A stretch of DNA of 38,955 bases, taken from an uncultured Lachnospiraceae bacterium (lineage in GTDB: Bacteria > Bacillota > Clostridia > Lachnospirales > Lachnospiraceae). Position numbers and translations under genes: made by a program. Below are positions 8,011 through 15,004 of this stretch, piece by piece; positions within the stretch are counted from its first letter, which is position 1, and every line of letters starts with the position of its first letter. The DNA is taken from contig CANQUA010000029.1 of assembly GCA_947626915.1 (NCBI GenBank), positions 1 to 38,955 of the forward strand, read 5' to 3'. A model generated the notes under the pieces. It worked only from the letters and a program-made list of their open reading frames with translations. It was not told where the DNA came from and ran no database searches.

Positions 8011-8685
8011 TTAGCGTGCGCCGTACTGCTCATAATATGCGTCGATCGCCGCTTTCAGCGTATCGTCAATCACAATCCTGCCCAGACACTCCCGGTTATA
8101 GAGGTACTCCACGACCTCCGCCATCGTCACGATGGCATTGGCCCGGATCCCGTAAAGATCCCGGATCTCCTCCAGGGCGCTCTTCTCGCCCTTGCCCTTC
8201 TCCATGCGGTTTAAGGACACCATCAGCCCGACGATCTCTACATCCGCCTGGGCCTTCAGGATCGGGAACGTCTCCTCGATGGACTTGCCGGAGGTCGTCA
8301 CGTCCTCGATGATCACGACCCGGTCGCCGTCGGACAGCTTGCTGCCCAGCAGGATCCCCGTATCGCCGTGGTCCTTGATCTCCTTGCGGTTGGAACAATA
8401 ACGGATCTCTTTTCCGTAAAGCTCATGGAATGCGATCACCGCCGCCACGCTCAGGGGAATCCCCTTGTAGGCCGGCCCGAACAGCACGTCAAAATCGTCC
8501 CCGTAATGCGCATGAATAGCCTCCGCATAATACCGCCCCAGCCGCATCAGCTGGGAACCGGTCACGTAGGCCCCCGCATTCATGAAAAACGGGGATTTCC
8601 GCCCGCTTTTCAGCGTAAAATCTCCAAATTTGAGCACATTGCTCTCCACCATAAACGTAATAAATTCCTGCTTGTACCGTTCCAT
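8011..8685 (-). CDS. pyrE: Orotate phosphoribosyltransferase
   Basis: PyrE joins orotate to PRPP to form orotidine monophosphate, step five of UMP synthesis. The 224-residue protein has the expected length for the clostridial form and carries the PRPP-binding loop VVIIEDVTTSGKS at residues 123-135, plus the phosphate-contact region SGRKSPFF near residues 27-34. ATG 8685 is chosen over an upstream ATG (8736) because the extension is not PyrE-like. The ribosome binding site is weak (AGGGG about 9 bp away). It is the last gene of the pyr block and also has its own promoter at 8737-8765. Confidence 0.95.
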   Translation of the reverse strand: MERYKQEFITFMVESNVLKFGDFTLKSGRKSPFFMNAGAYVTGSQLMRLGRYYAEAIHAHYGDDFDVLFGPAYKGIPLSVAAVIAFHELYGKEIRYCSNRKEIKDHGDTGILLGSKLSDGDRVVIIEDVTTSGKSIEETFPILKAQADVEIVGLMVSLNRMEKGKGEKSALEEIRDLYGIRANAIVTMAEVVEYLYNRECLGRIVIDDTLKAAIDAYYEQYGAR

Positions 8686-8736
8686 GCCCTGAAAACCCCT
8701 CTTTCTGTCTGCTCTGTCGTGTATCGGTCTATCCAT

Positions 8737-8765
8737 TTTATATCATAAACGCCGCGCTTTTTCAA
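8737..8765 (-). promoter_or_regulatory. Internal promoter before pyrE
   Basis: TTGAAA (8760-8765), a 17-bp spacer and TATAAA (8737-8742) lie in the 104-bp gap between pyrD and pyrE. pyrE could thus be expressed apart from the rest of the pyr genes. Confidence 0.6.
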
Positions 8766-8789
8766 TCAGTTTCGCCGGGCCGCCCGCTC

Positions 8790-9695
8790 TTATCGCACCG
8801 CTCCGATCAGTTCCCGGATATCCTCGATCCCGTACCGGTCCATATAGCGCCCGATCCCTTCCGCGATCCGGACCGTGGCATAGGGATCGTGGAAATTGGC
8901 CGTGCCCACTGCCACCGCGGTCGCTCCCGCCAAAAGGAACTCGATGGCGTCGTCCGCCGTCAGGATGCCGCCCATGCCGATGATGGGCAGCTTCACCGCC
9001 CGGGCCGTCTGATAGACCATCCGGACCGCCACCGGTTTGACCGCCGGTCCCGAAAGGCCCCCCGTTTTGTTGGCCAGGGCGAAGGTCCTTTTGTGAATGT
9101 CGATCTTCATGCCGGTCAGTGTGTTGATCAAAGACAGCGCGTCCGCGCCGCCGGCCTCGGCCGCCTTCGCCATGACCGTGATATCCGCCACATTGGGACT
9201 CAGCTTCATGATAATGGGCTGCTTCGCTTTCGCTTTTACCGCCTTCGTAATGGCCTCCACCGCCTTCGGATCCTGGCCGAACGCGATGCCCCCCTCTTTC
9301 ACATTGGGGCAGGAAATATTGATCTCCAGAAGGTCCACCGGCTCGCCGGACAGCCGTTCCACTACCTCCACATAATCCTCCGCGGTCCGCCCGCAGACGT
9401 TGACGACGATCTTCGTATCATACTGTTTCAAAAACGGGATATCCCGGGACACGAACACATCGATGCCGGGATTCTGCAGGCCGATGGCGTTGAGCATGCC
9501 TCCATAAACCTCGGCGATCCTGGGCGTCGGATTGCCGGGCCACGGAACGTTCGCGACGCCCTTCGTCACAACCGCCCCCAGACGGCTCAGATCCACAAAC
9601 TCGCTGTATTCCTCGCCGGAGCCAAAGGTACCGGAAGCCGTCATGACCGGATTTTTCAGCTCCACGCCTGCAATCGTCACGCTCGTATTTTTCAC
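8790..9695 (-). CDS. pyrD: Dihydroorotate dehydrogenase, type 1B catalytic subunit
   Basis: A 301-residue FMN enzyme that oxidises dihydroorotate to orotate. The adjacent PyrK marks it as the NAD-linked 1B form (PyrD2K2). Visible features are the FMN-site lysine in VTKGV (K45), NPTPRI, and the loop INISCPNVKEGG, where C129 is the expected active-site base of class 1 enzymes (the fumarate-type and 1B forms use Cys rather than Ser). The C-terminal IIGMGGI and AVGTANF strands bind FMN phosphate. Start is GTG 9695 with GAGGAGG upstream. It overlaps the pyrK stop by 4 bp (GTGA), so the two subunits are translationally coupled. Confidence 0.96.
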   Translation of the reverse strand: MKNTSVTIAGVELKNPVMTASGTFGSGEEYSEFVDLSRLGAVVTKGVANVPWPGNPTPRIAEVYGGMLNAIGLQNPGIDVFVSRDIPFLKQYDTKIVVNVCGRTAEDYVEVVERLSGEPVDLLEINISCPNVKEGGIAFGQDPKAVEAITKAVKAKAKQPIIMKLSPNVADITVMAKAAEAGGADALSLINTLTGMKIDIHKRTFALANKTGGLSGPAVKPVAVRMVYQTARAVKLPIIGMGGILTADDAIEFLLAGATAVAVGTANFHDPYATVRIAEGIGRYMDRYGIEDIRELIGAVR

Positions 9696-10462
9696 AGCAC
9701 CACCTCCTCGGCACGGAACACCGGACCGTCCTTGCATATTCTTTTATTGTGAACGTGAGAATGGCCGTCCACCTCCGCGGAACGGCATACGCAGGCCAGG
9801 CAGGCGCCGACGCCGCAGGCCATCCGCTCCTCCAGGGAAAGCCAGCACTCGATCCCCCGCTCCGCCGCATAGGCCTTCAGGGCTTTCAGCATGGGGGCGG
9901 GTCCGCAGGCCAGGATCACATCCGCTTCCAGGCCCTCCGCCCGGACCGCGTCCAGGACGTTTCCTTTCGTGCCGGCGCTCCCGTCTTCCGTCGCCAGGTA
10001 TACCGGCGCGTACCGTTCAAATTCTTCTTTCAGAAATAACTGATCCCGGTAGCCCAGCACCGCCGCTTTATCACATTTCAGTTCTTTTATCAGCTGAAGC
10101 ATCGGGGGAATGCCGATCCCGCCGCCGACCGCCAGGGCACGTTTTCCGGCCGCGATTTCGGGGAACCCGTTTCCCAGCGGCCCCAGCACTTCCGTTGTAT
10201 CTCCCTTCCGATAGGAAGAAAACTCCCTGGTGCCGGCTCCCGCGACCCGGTAGACCAGCCGCAGCGCTCCCTTTTCCCGGTCGGTCTCGCAGATGCTGAT
10301 GGGCCTCGGAAGAAGCCGCGAGGCGTCCTTCGTATAGACGGAGACAAACTGCCCCGCCCGCGCCTGCGCCGCGATCTCCCCCGCCTCCAGCCACAGGCTG
10401 TAGATTCCTTCCGACAGCCTGTCCTGGCTGAGTACTTTTGCCGTTTCTTTTCTTTTTGCCAT
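9692..10462 (-). CDS. pyrK: Dihydroorotate dehydrogenase electron-transfer subunit
   Basis: PyrK is the FAD and [2Fe-2S] subunit that passes electrons from PyrD to NAD. In this 256-residue form, the FAD motif RPIS is at 53-56, the nucleotide-binding GGGIGIPP at 113-120, and the cluster cysteines are C216, C221, C224 and C243 (with an extra C226). ATG 10462 is taken as the start because AAAGGA precedes it, though spacing is long (about 11 bp). ATG 10486 would add MTERIRKF and cannot be excluded. It is followed at once by pyrD. The 240-bp gap to pyrF holds a tandem repeat. Confidence 0.94.
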   Translation of the reverse strand: MAKRKETAKVLSQDRLSEGIYSLWLEAGEIAAQARAGQFVSVYTKDASRLLPRPISICETDREKGALRLVYRVAGAGTREFSSYRKGDTTEVLGPLGNGFPEIAAGKRALAVGGGIGIPPMLQLIKELKCDKAAVLGYRDQLFLKEEFERYAPVYLATEDGSAGTKGNVLDAVRAEGLEADVILACGPAPMLKALKAYAAERGIECWLSLEERMACGVGACLACVCRSAEVDGHSHVHNKRICKDGPVFRAEEVVL

Positions 10463-10514
10463 AAATTTCCGTATCCTTTCTGTCATGCCGTATCCCGGAC
10501 AGAGGTTTTCCGGG

Positions 10515-10640
10515 CTTTTCCGCGGGAAATGAACGGTCCGGGTCCGCGGCGCTGCCGCATTTCCGCGCTTATCCGCCGAAAACGGACGGTCCGGGGCCGC
10601 GGCGCTGCCGCATTTCCGCGCTTTTCCGCGGGAAAACGCC
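10515..10640. repeat. 53-bp tandem repeat, 2.4 copies, between pyrF and pyrK
   Basis: Copy one is 10515-10567, copy two 10568-10620, and a third copy stops after 20 bp at 10640. Both full copies end in the same run around GCGGCGCTGCCGCATTTCC, and they differ at only about ten positions. The unit is very GC-rich and self-complementary in part (CCGCGG, GCGGCGCTGCCGC). 53 bp is not a multiple of three, and no gene fits here. Confidence 0.9.
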
Positions 10641-10702
10641 CCGACGGCTCCGCCGCCGTATCTCCCTCCCTGTCTCTCCGCAGTCCGGGGAAAATCCGGC
10701 CG

Positions 10703-11620
10703 TTACAGCACCCGGTTGATATCCGCCGCCATGTCGATGACGGCCTGCCTGGACGCCTCCCCGAAATGCTCCGGCCCGAATTTCGCGTAAGGTTCTTTCT
10801 TATAGGCCGCAATGACGCCGCGGGAGGAATTAACAATGGCTCCCAGGCCGTCCTCATGAAAACAGTATTTCAAATCCTCCGCCGTGCCGCCCTGGGCCCC
10901 GTAGCCCGGCACCAGGAAATAGGTATGGGGCATCTGCTTCCTCAGGATCCGGCTCATCTCCGGATACGTCGCGCCGACCACGGCGCCCACATCGCTGTAG
11001 GCTCCGTCCATGGACATGGCGCCCCATTCCGCCACCTTTTCGGCCACCAGCTCGTAAAGGGCGCGGCCGCCGATCCGCTGATCCTGGAATTCGCCGCTGG
11101 AAGGATTGGAGGTTTTCACCAGCACAAAAATCCCCTTATTCTCCGCCCGGCACACATCGACGAAAGGCTTCACGCCGTCGGTGCCCAGATAGGGATTCAC
11201 CGTCAGGAAATCCGTGTCAAATCCGCGCAGGAACCGGCTTCCCACCTGCACATGCCCCAGATGCCCCGCGGCGTAGGCCGCCGACGTGGAACCGATGTCA
11301 CCCCGCTTAGCGTCCCCGATCACGATCAGACCTTTGCCGCGGCAGTAATCCACGGTCCTTTTATATACGGTCAGTCCCGGGAGCCCGAACTGCTCATACA
11401 TGGCAATCTGGGGCTTTACCGCCGGGATCAGATCAAACGTGCAGTCCACGATCTCTTTATTAAACTGCCAGACGGCCTCCGCGGCCCCCTCCAGCGTCTC
11501 TCCGTATTCTTCAAACGCTTTTCTCGTAATATGCTCCGGAATATAGCCGAGCATCGGGTCCAGTCCGACGCAGATCGGGGCATTTGTTTTCTGGATCTTT
11601 TCAATCAATTTCTGAATCAT
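10703..11620 (-). CDS. pyrF: Orotidine-5'-phosphate decarboxylase, subfamily 2
   Basis: PyrF decarboxylates OMP to UMP, the last step of the pathway. The 305-residue length and the start GLDPMLGYIP fit the longer subfamily 2 (as in mycobacteria and clostridia) rather than the ~230-residue E. coli type. The catalytic Lys-Asp network is seen in IGDAKRGDIGSTS (D103, K105, D108). ATG 11620 has AAGGAGG 5 bp upstream. It lies 41 bp behind the Nudix gene, which probably provides its promoter. Confidence 0.95.
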   Translation of the reverse strand: MIQKLIEKIQKTNAPICVGLDPMLGYIPEHITRKAFEEYGETLEGAAEAVWQFNKEIVDCTFDLIPAVKPQIAMYEQFGLPGLTVYKRTVDYCRGKGLIVIGDAKRGDIGSTSAAYAAGHLGHVQVGSRFLRGFDTDFLTVNPYLGTDGVKPFVDVCRAENKGIFVLVKTSNPSSGEFQDQRIGGRALYELVAEKVAEWGAMSMDGAYSDVGAVVGATYPEMSRILRKQMPHTYFLVPGYGAQGGTAEDLKYCFHEDGLGAIVNSSRGVIAAYKKEPYAKFGPEHFGEASRQAVIDMAADINRVL

Positions 11621-11661
11621 CTTGTCCTCCTTGGGCCGGTTCATCGGTGTGATGCTCACAA

Positions 11662-12753
11662 TCATAGCATAAAAGCAGGGTCCGCGCAATATCCCAGATA
11701 GTTTCCCAGCATTAAAAATTCCTCTTCCCGGATGCAGTAAAGCGGGTCCTTTTCCCGGATCATCCGCAGACATTCCTCATAACCGATCCAGGCTACCCCG
11801 TCCAGCTCTTCCTCCTGCAGCGTCAGCTTCTCAATGTCCACCGGCTTCCGGTACACGTAGATCTGCGCCCGCTCCGCGTCCCGGAACGGTTTCCCGTCAA
11901 ACATCTCCTCCTCATAGGCCGCGCAGATACCCACCGGCTCCAGATCCGCCGCGTCCGCCGCAATGCCCAGCTCTTCCGACAGCTCCCTGAGCGCCGTCTC
12001 CAGATATCCGCCGCCGGCCGCCACATGCCCCGCCGAAGAAATATCGTAGCAGCCCGGATAAGAATCCTTCTCCATGCTGCGCTTCTGCAGCAGCACTTCA
12101 TAGTCCGGGGCCGGTTTTGCTTCCGGGCTTTCCGGACCCTCCTCCGGCCTCCCGGCAGAAGACGGCCGCTCCCGCACGATCCAGATATGGGAGGTGGCGT
12201 GGAGGCTTCCGTCCCTGTGGGCCACGCCCCGCTCCCGCACGATCCCCGTCTTCGCGCCGTCTTCGTTCCGAATATCAAACAGCTCCATCGGTTTTCCGTC
12301 CAAAGCCGCGCTTACCAGTCCTCCCTGCCCGTTGTAGACCAGCTTCAGGGAGAAAAACGGCCGGTTCTCTTCGATCAGACGGAAAAAGATCCTGTCGCCC
12401 TCCCATAAATTCAGCTCCCATACCCGGTCCTTCGGCACCCATTCCAGCACTCCCTCGTCGCAGGCAGCCTGCGTTCCCGTAAACGCATCGGCGGTAAACA
12501 GAGACATGTACTCTGTCTCCCCGCTGCCGGACACAAAGGTCACCAGCCCCCGAAACTTAAACGATGTCAGGGTATAGCCTGTCTCCTCATACACCTCCCG
12601 CAGCAGACATTCCTCCGGACTTTCCCCCTCTTCGAAATGTCCTCCCACGCCGATCCACTTATCCTGATTCACGTCGTTTTTCTTCATGACCCGGTGAAGC
12701 ATCAGGTAACATCCGTCCTTTTCCATATAGCAAAGTGTGCTCAAGCTTTCCAT
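11662..12753 (-). CDS. Two-domain Nudix hydrolase (MutT-like plus isomerase-like)
   Basis: A 363-residue fusion of two Nudix pyrophosphohydrolase domains. Domain one (about 1-150) has a perfect box starting GGHFEEGESPEE and ending LREVYEETG (37-59), and resembles 8-oxo-dGTP diphosphatase (MutT/YtkD-like). Domain two (about 155-340) resembles the YfcD/IPP-isomerase-like Nudix group, with a box at 242-264 that keeps RELSEELG but has Gly at the first conserved Glu (GHVAAGG). A Pro/Glu-rich linker lies at 197-216 inside domain two. ATG 12753 has AAAGGA upstream. It heads the unit containing pyrF. Nucleotide-pool cleaning is plausible; substrates are unproven. Confidence 0.85.
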   Translation of the reverse strand: MESLSTLCYMEKDGCYLMLHRVMKKNDVNQDKWIGVGGHFEEGESPEECLLREVYEETGYTLTSFKFRGLVTFVSGSGETEYMSLFTADAFTGTQAACDEGVLEWVPKDRVWELNLWEGDRIFFRLIEENRPFFSLKLVYNGQGGLVSAALDGKPMELFDIRNEDGAKTGIVRERGVAHRDGSLHATSHIWIVRERPSSAGRPEEGPESPEAKPAPDYEVLLQKRSMEKDSYPGCYDISSAGHVAAGGGYLETALRELSEELGIAADAADLEPVGICAAYEEEMFDGKPFRDAERAQIYVYRKPVDIEKLTLQEEELDGVAWIGYEECLRMIREKDPLYCIREEEFLMLGNYLGYCADPAFML

Positions 12754-12805
12754 TTTCCGGTCCTTTCTGTCCGATCGCTCTTTTCCGGCCGAACCCGTTT
12801 TCCCT

Positions 12806-12834
12806 ATTGTATACCACTTTTTCCCATAAAGCAA
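12806..12834 (-). promoter_or_regulatory. Promoter of the Nudix-pyrF unit
   Basis: TTGCTT (12829-12834), 17-bp spacer, TACAAT (12806-12811). It sits about 50 bp before the Nudix start codon. Confidence 0.6.
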
Positions 12835-13122
12835 GGACACATCCCGCTCCCGTGCCGCAAAAGACGCAGGCTTCCGTCCGTCTCTCAGGTTCCGGGGCGA
12901 TATCCCGTCCGGCCAGCCTTCCGCCATCCGGCGGCCGGAATTTCTTTTATAAAAACGGAGGGCACAATCCCCGGGGCAGACGCGCCGCTGCCGCCCGCCA
13001 GGCAGCGGCAGAGCCGGAAAACGGTCCGCCGCCGCAAATGGGAAAAAACGCCATGCAGCTTCCGCATAGAATCCCGGTCCTTCCGGGCATACTTTTAAAA
13101 ACAAGACTGGAGGTAAATGAAA
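12835..13122. other. Intergenic region between divergent genes
   Basis: With the Nudix leader, the gap between start codons is 369 bp. No coding frame with a start signal is seen. Open frames here are GC-rich shadows. A small CCCGG...CCGGG hairpin lies near 13072-13087. No clear promoter for the rightward gene could be picked. Confidence 0.5.
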
Positions 13123-13557
13123 ATGGAAAACCGAGATACTATCAATCTGCTGAAAGAATGCGACGCCGGGGTCAAAATGGCCGTTTCCTCCTTCAATGAA
13201 GTCCTGGAACGCATCCGGGATTCCGGCATGAAAAACCTGCTTTCGGAAAGCAAAGAAGATCATGAAAAGCTGGGCAATGAGATCCATTCCCTGCTGAATC
13301 AGCACCACAGCAGCGAAAAAGACCCGAACCCCATGGCGAAAACCATGTCCTGGATGAAAACCACTATGAAAATGGGCATTGACGAAAGCGACGCCACGGT
13401 GGCTGATCTAATCACCGACGGCTGCAACATGGGCGTCAAGTCCCTGCACAAATATATGAACCAGTATTCGGACGCCGACCAGACCTCCCGCGATATCTGC
13501 GGCAGACTGGCAAGCCTGGAAGAAAATCTGTGCAAAGATCTGCGGGAGTACCTGTAG
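13123..13557 (+). CDS. Predicted helical-bundle (ferritin-like / DUF2383-like) protein
   Basis: A 144-residue, all-helical, Met- and Asp/Glu-rich protein with no signal peptide or membrane segment. The order of four amphipathic helices, with DHEKLGNEI in the middle and LASLEENLCKDLREYL at the end, resembles ferritin-like PA2169/DUF2383 bundles. This is a fold-level impression, not a firm family call. Function unknown. ATG 13123 lies 8 bp after GGAGGT. The ATG at 13117 is only 2-3 bp from that site and is less likely. A strong bidirectional terminator follows. Confidence 0.7.
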   Translation: MENRDTINLLKECDAGVKMAVSSFNEVLERIRDSGMKNLLSESKEDHEKLGNEIHSLLNQHHSSEKDPNPMAKTMSWMKTTMKMGIDESDATVADLITDGCNMGVKSLHKYMNQYSDADQTSRDICGRLASLEENLCKDLREYL

Positions 13558-13597
13558 ACCTGCGCCGCTCACGGTCAGGGCCGTTTTTCCTGTATGC

Positions 13598-13641
13598 AAA
13601 AAAGACTTATCTGCAATTTGAACCGCCGATAAGTCTTTTTT
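13598..13641. terminator. Bidirectional intrinsic terminator
   Basis: A perfect 14-bp inverted repeat, AAAAAAGACTTATC and GATAAGTCTTTTTT, with a 16-nt loop. It ends the bundle-protein gene on the plus strand; the A-run also gives a T-run on the other strand. Confidence 0.9.
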
Positions 13642-13689
13642 CCTTTTTCCGCCATATGCTGAAATGAAACACCGGATAAGAGGCCCCCT

Positions 13690-14247
13690 ATGTCACTGTT
13701 TGAACTGCTTCTGACCGCCGCCGGCCTGTCCATGGACGCGTTTGCAGTCGCCGTCTGCAAGGGCCTGGCCATGAAACGGCCGGACCCGCGCCGCGCCGTG
13801 ATCGTCGGCCTGTATTTCGGCGGTTTCCAGGCTCTGATGCCGCTGGCCGGCTACCTGCTGGGCGTCCGGTTCCAGGGGGCGATCACCGCCTGCGATCACT
13901 GGATCGCTTTTCTTCTGTTGAGCATCATCGGCGGCAGCATGATCCGGGAAGCCGGGGATCCGGAAGAAGAGCGCTGCAACGATTCCGTAGCCTTCCGGGA
14001 TATGGTCCCGCTGGCGGTGGCTACCAGCATCGACGCGCTGGCCGTCGGCGTCACCTTCGCGTTCCTGCGCGTCCGGATCCTGCAGGCCGCCGCCCTGATC
14101 GGAGCCGTCGCCCTGGGCATGTCTGTTTCCGGCGTCTGCGCAGGCTCCGCGTTCGGAACCCGTTCCAAATCCCGGGCGGAGCTGGCCGGCGGCTGCATCC
14201 TGATCGGGATCGGCCTGAAGATCCTGGCGGAGCATCTGTTTTCCTGA
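13690..14247 (+). CDS. mntP: Manganese exporter MntP
   Basis: A 185-residue membrane protein with six hydrophobic segments arranged as two repeats. It has the acidic helices of the MntP family: SMDAFAVAVCKG (first half) and ATSIDALAVGVTFAF (second half), each with a membrane Asp thought to carry Mn(II). It should export excess Mn2+. The ribosome binding site is weak (GAGG, 6 bp before ATG). Only 48 bp separate it from the preceding terminator, so there is no room for the yybP-ykoY manganese riboswitch often found before mntP. Confidence 0.93.
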   Translation: MSLFELLLTAAGLSMDAFAVAVCKGLAMKRPDPRRAVIVGLYFGGFQALMPLAGYLLGVRFQGAITACDHWIAFLLLSIIGGSMIREAGDPEEERCNDSVAFRDMVPLAVATSIDALAVGVTFAFLRVRILQAAALIGAVALGMSVSGVCAGSAFGTRSKSRAELAGGCILIGIGLKILAEHLFS

Positions 14248-14264
14248 CGCCCGCCGGGATTTTC

Positions 14265-14282
14265 CCGCCTGCCGGCAGGCGG
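14265..14282. repeat. 18-bp perfect palindrome between convergent genes
   Basis: CCGCCTGCC followed directly by GGCAGGCGG, between the stops of mntP and the 14.3-kb membrane protein. No T-run follows on either strand, so a normal intrinsic terminator is not obvious. Confidence 0.7.
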
Positions 14283-14332
14283 CCGTCCCCTGACCGAACG
14301 CAGCCCCGGCCTGCCCGCTCCTTTTTGTCCGC

Positions 14333-15004
14333 TTACCGCCAGAGCCGGTTCTCGATCCGCTCCAGGGTGTCCGGATTCACCAGGATTCGGACGTCTTCGA
14401 CGGAGGCCAGCTCATAATCCGGTATCTTTTTCTGTTTCAGATTGCTTAAGATCCAGTCCTTATTCTCCATCAGCACGCGGAATTCATCCCCTGTATAGGA
14501 AAATGACAGACGCAGCACCCCGGCGTAAACAATCTTATCCTGCGCCTGCTCCGCGCCGGACCCGGATTCTGTTTCGTCTCCGTTCTCTGCGTCAGATGCT
14601 GCCCGGTCCGCGCCGGCGCTTTCCGGCTCATCCGTTTTCTCCGCCTGATACGCCTCATAGTTCAGATAAGGCTCCAGCCAGGAATCGTTATACGTGATTC
14701 TGTACCGTACAACATCGACCGGTACGTCCGCATCCTCCTCAATCGAGGCTGTTTGAAGGACGCCGTTTCTCCCAACCACTCCCCCGGATCGTGCCGCACC
14801 GAAATACCGGCCGCTCAGGATCAGGATTCCCTCATCCTCGATGGGAAAATCCAGTTCCTCCGTCACCAGATGCTCCTCGCCCAGGATCTGCTTTTCTCCG
14901 AATTCAAAAGAAGAATACTCTATAAAGGCGATACCGGCGCCGATGCCGCTGACCAATACGCCCGCCAGGAACAGTATCACCAGAATGATCCTTTTTCTAC
15001 GCAT
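14333..15004 (-). CDS. Single-pass anchored extracytoplasmic protein of the PadR/HAAS operon
   Basis: A 223-residue protein with a basic start (MRRKRI), one N-terminal membrane segment at about 5-28, and a soluble outer part. Residues about 125-160 are a Glu/Ser/Ala/Asp-rich low-complexity linker. The rest looks beta-rich, with SGRYFG and LRLSFSYTG. It may be related to the putative adhesin (DUF4097-like) proteins that often follow HAAS proteins, but the match is weak. ATG 15004 has AAGGAGG 6 bp upstream and overlaps the HAAS stop by 8 bp, so the pair is translationally coupled. Function unknown. Confidence 0.65.
   Translation of the reverse strand: MRRKRIILVILFLAGVLVSGIGAGIAFIEYSSFEFGEKQILGEEHLVTEELDFPIEDEGILILSGRYFGAARSGGVVGRNGVLQTASIEEDADVPVDVVRYRITYNDSWLEPYLNYEAYQAEKTDEPESAGADRAASDAENGDETESGSGAEQAQDKIVYAGVLRLSFSYTGDEFRVLMENKDWILSNLKQKKIPDYELASVEDVRILVNPDTLERIENRLWR

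Noticed and set aside
13642-13689. Manganese (yybP-ykoY) riboswitch before mntP
   Set aside because: Only 48 bp lie between a strong terminator and the start codon, and the conserved loops are absent.
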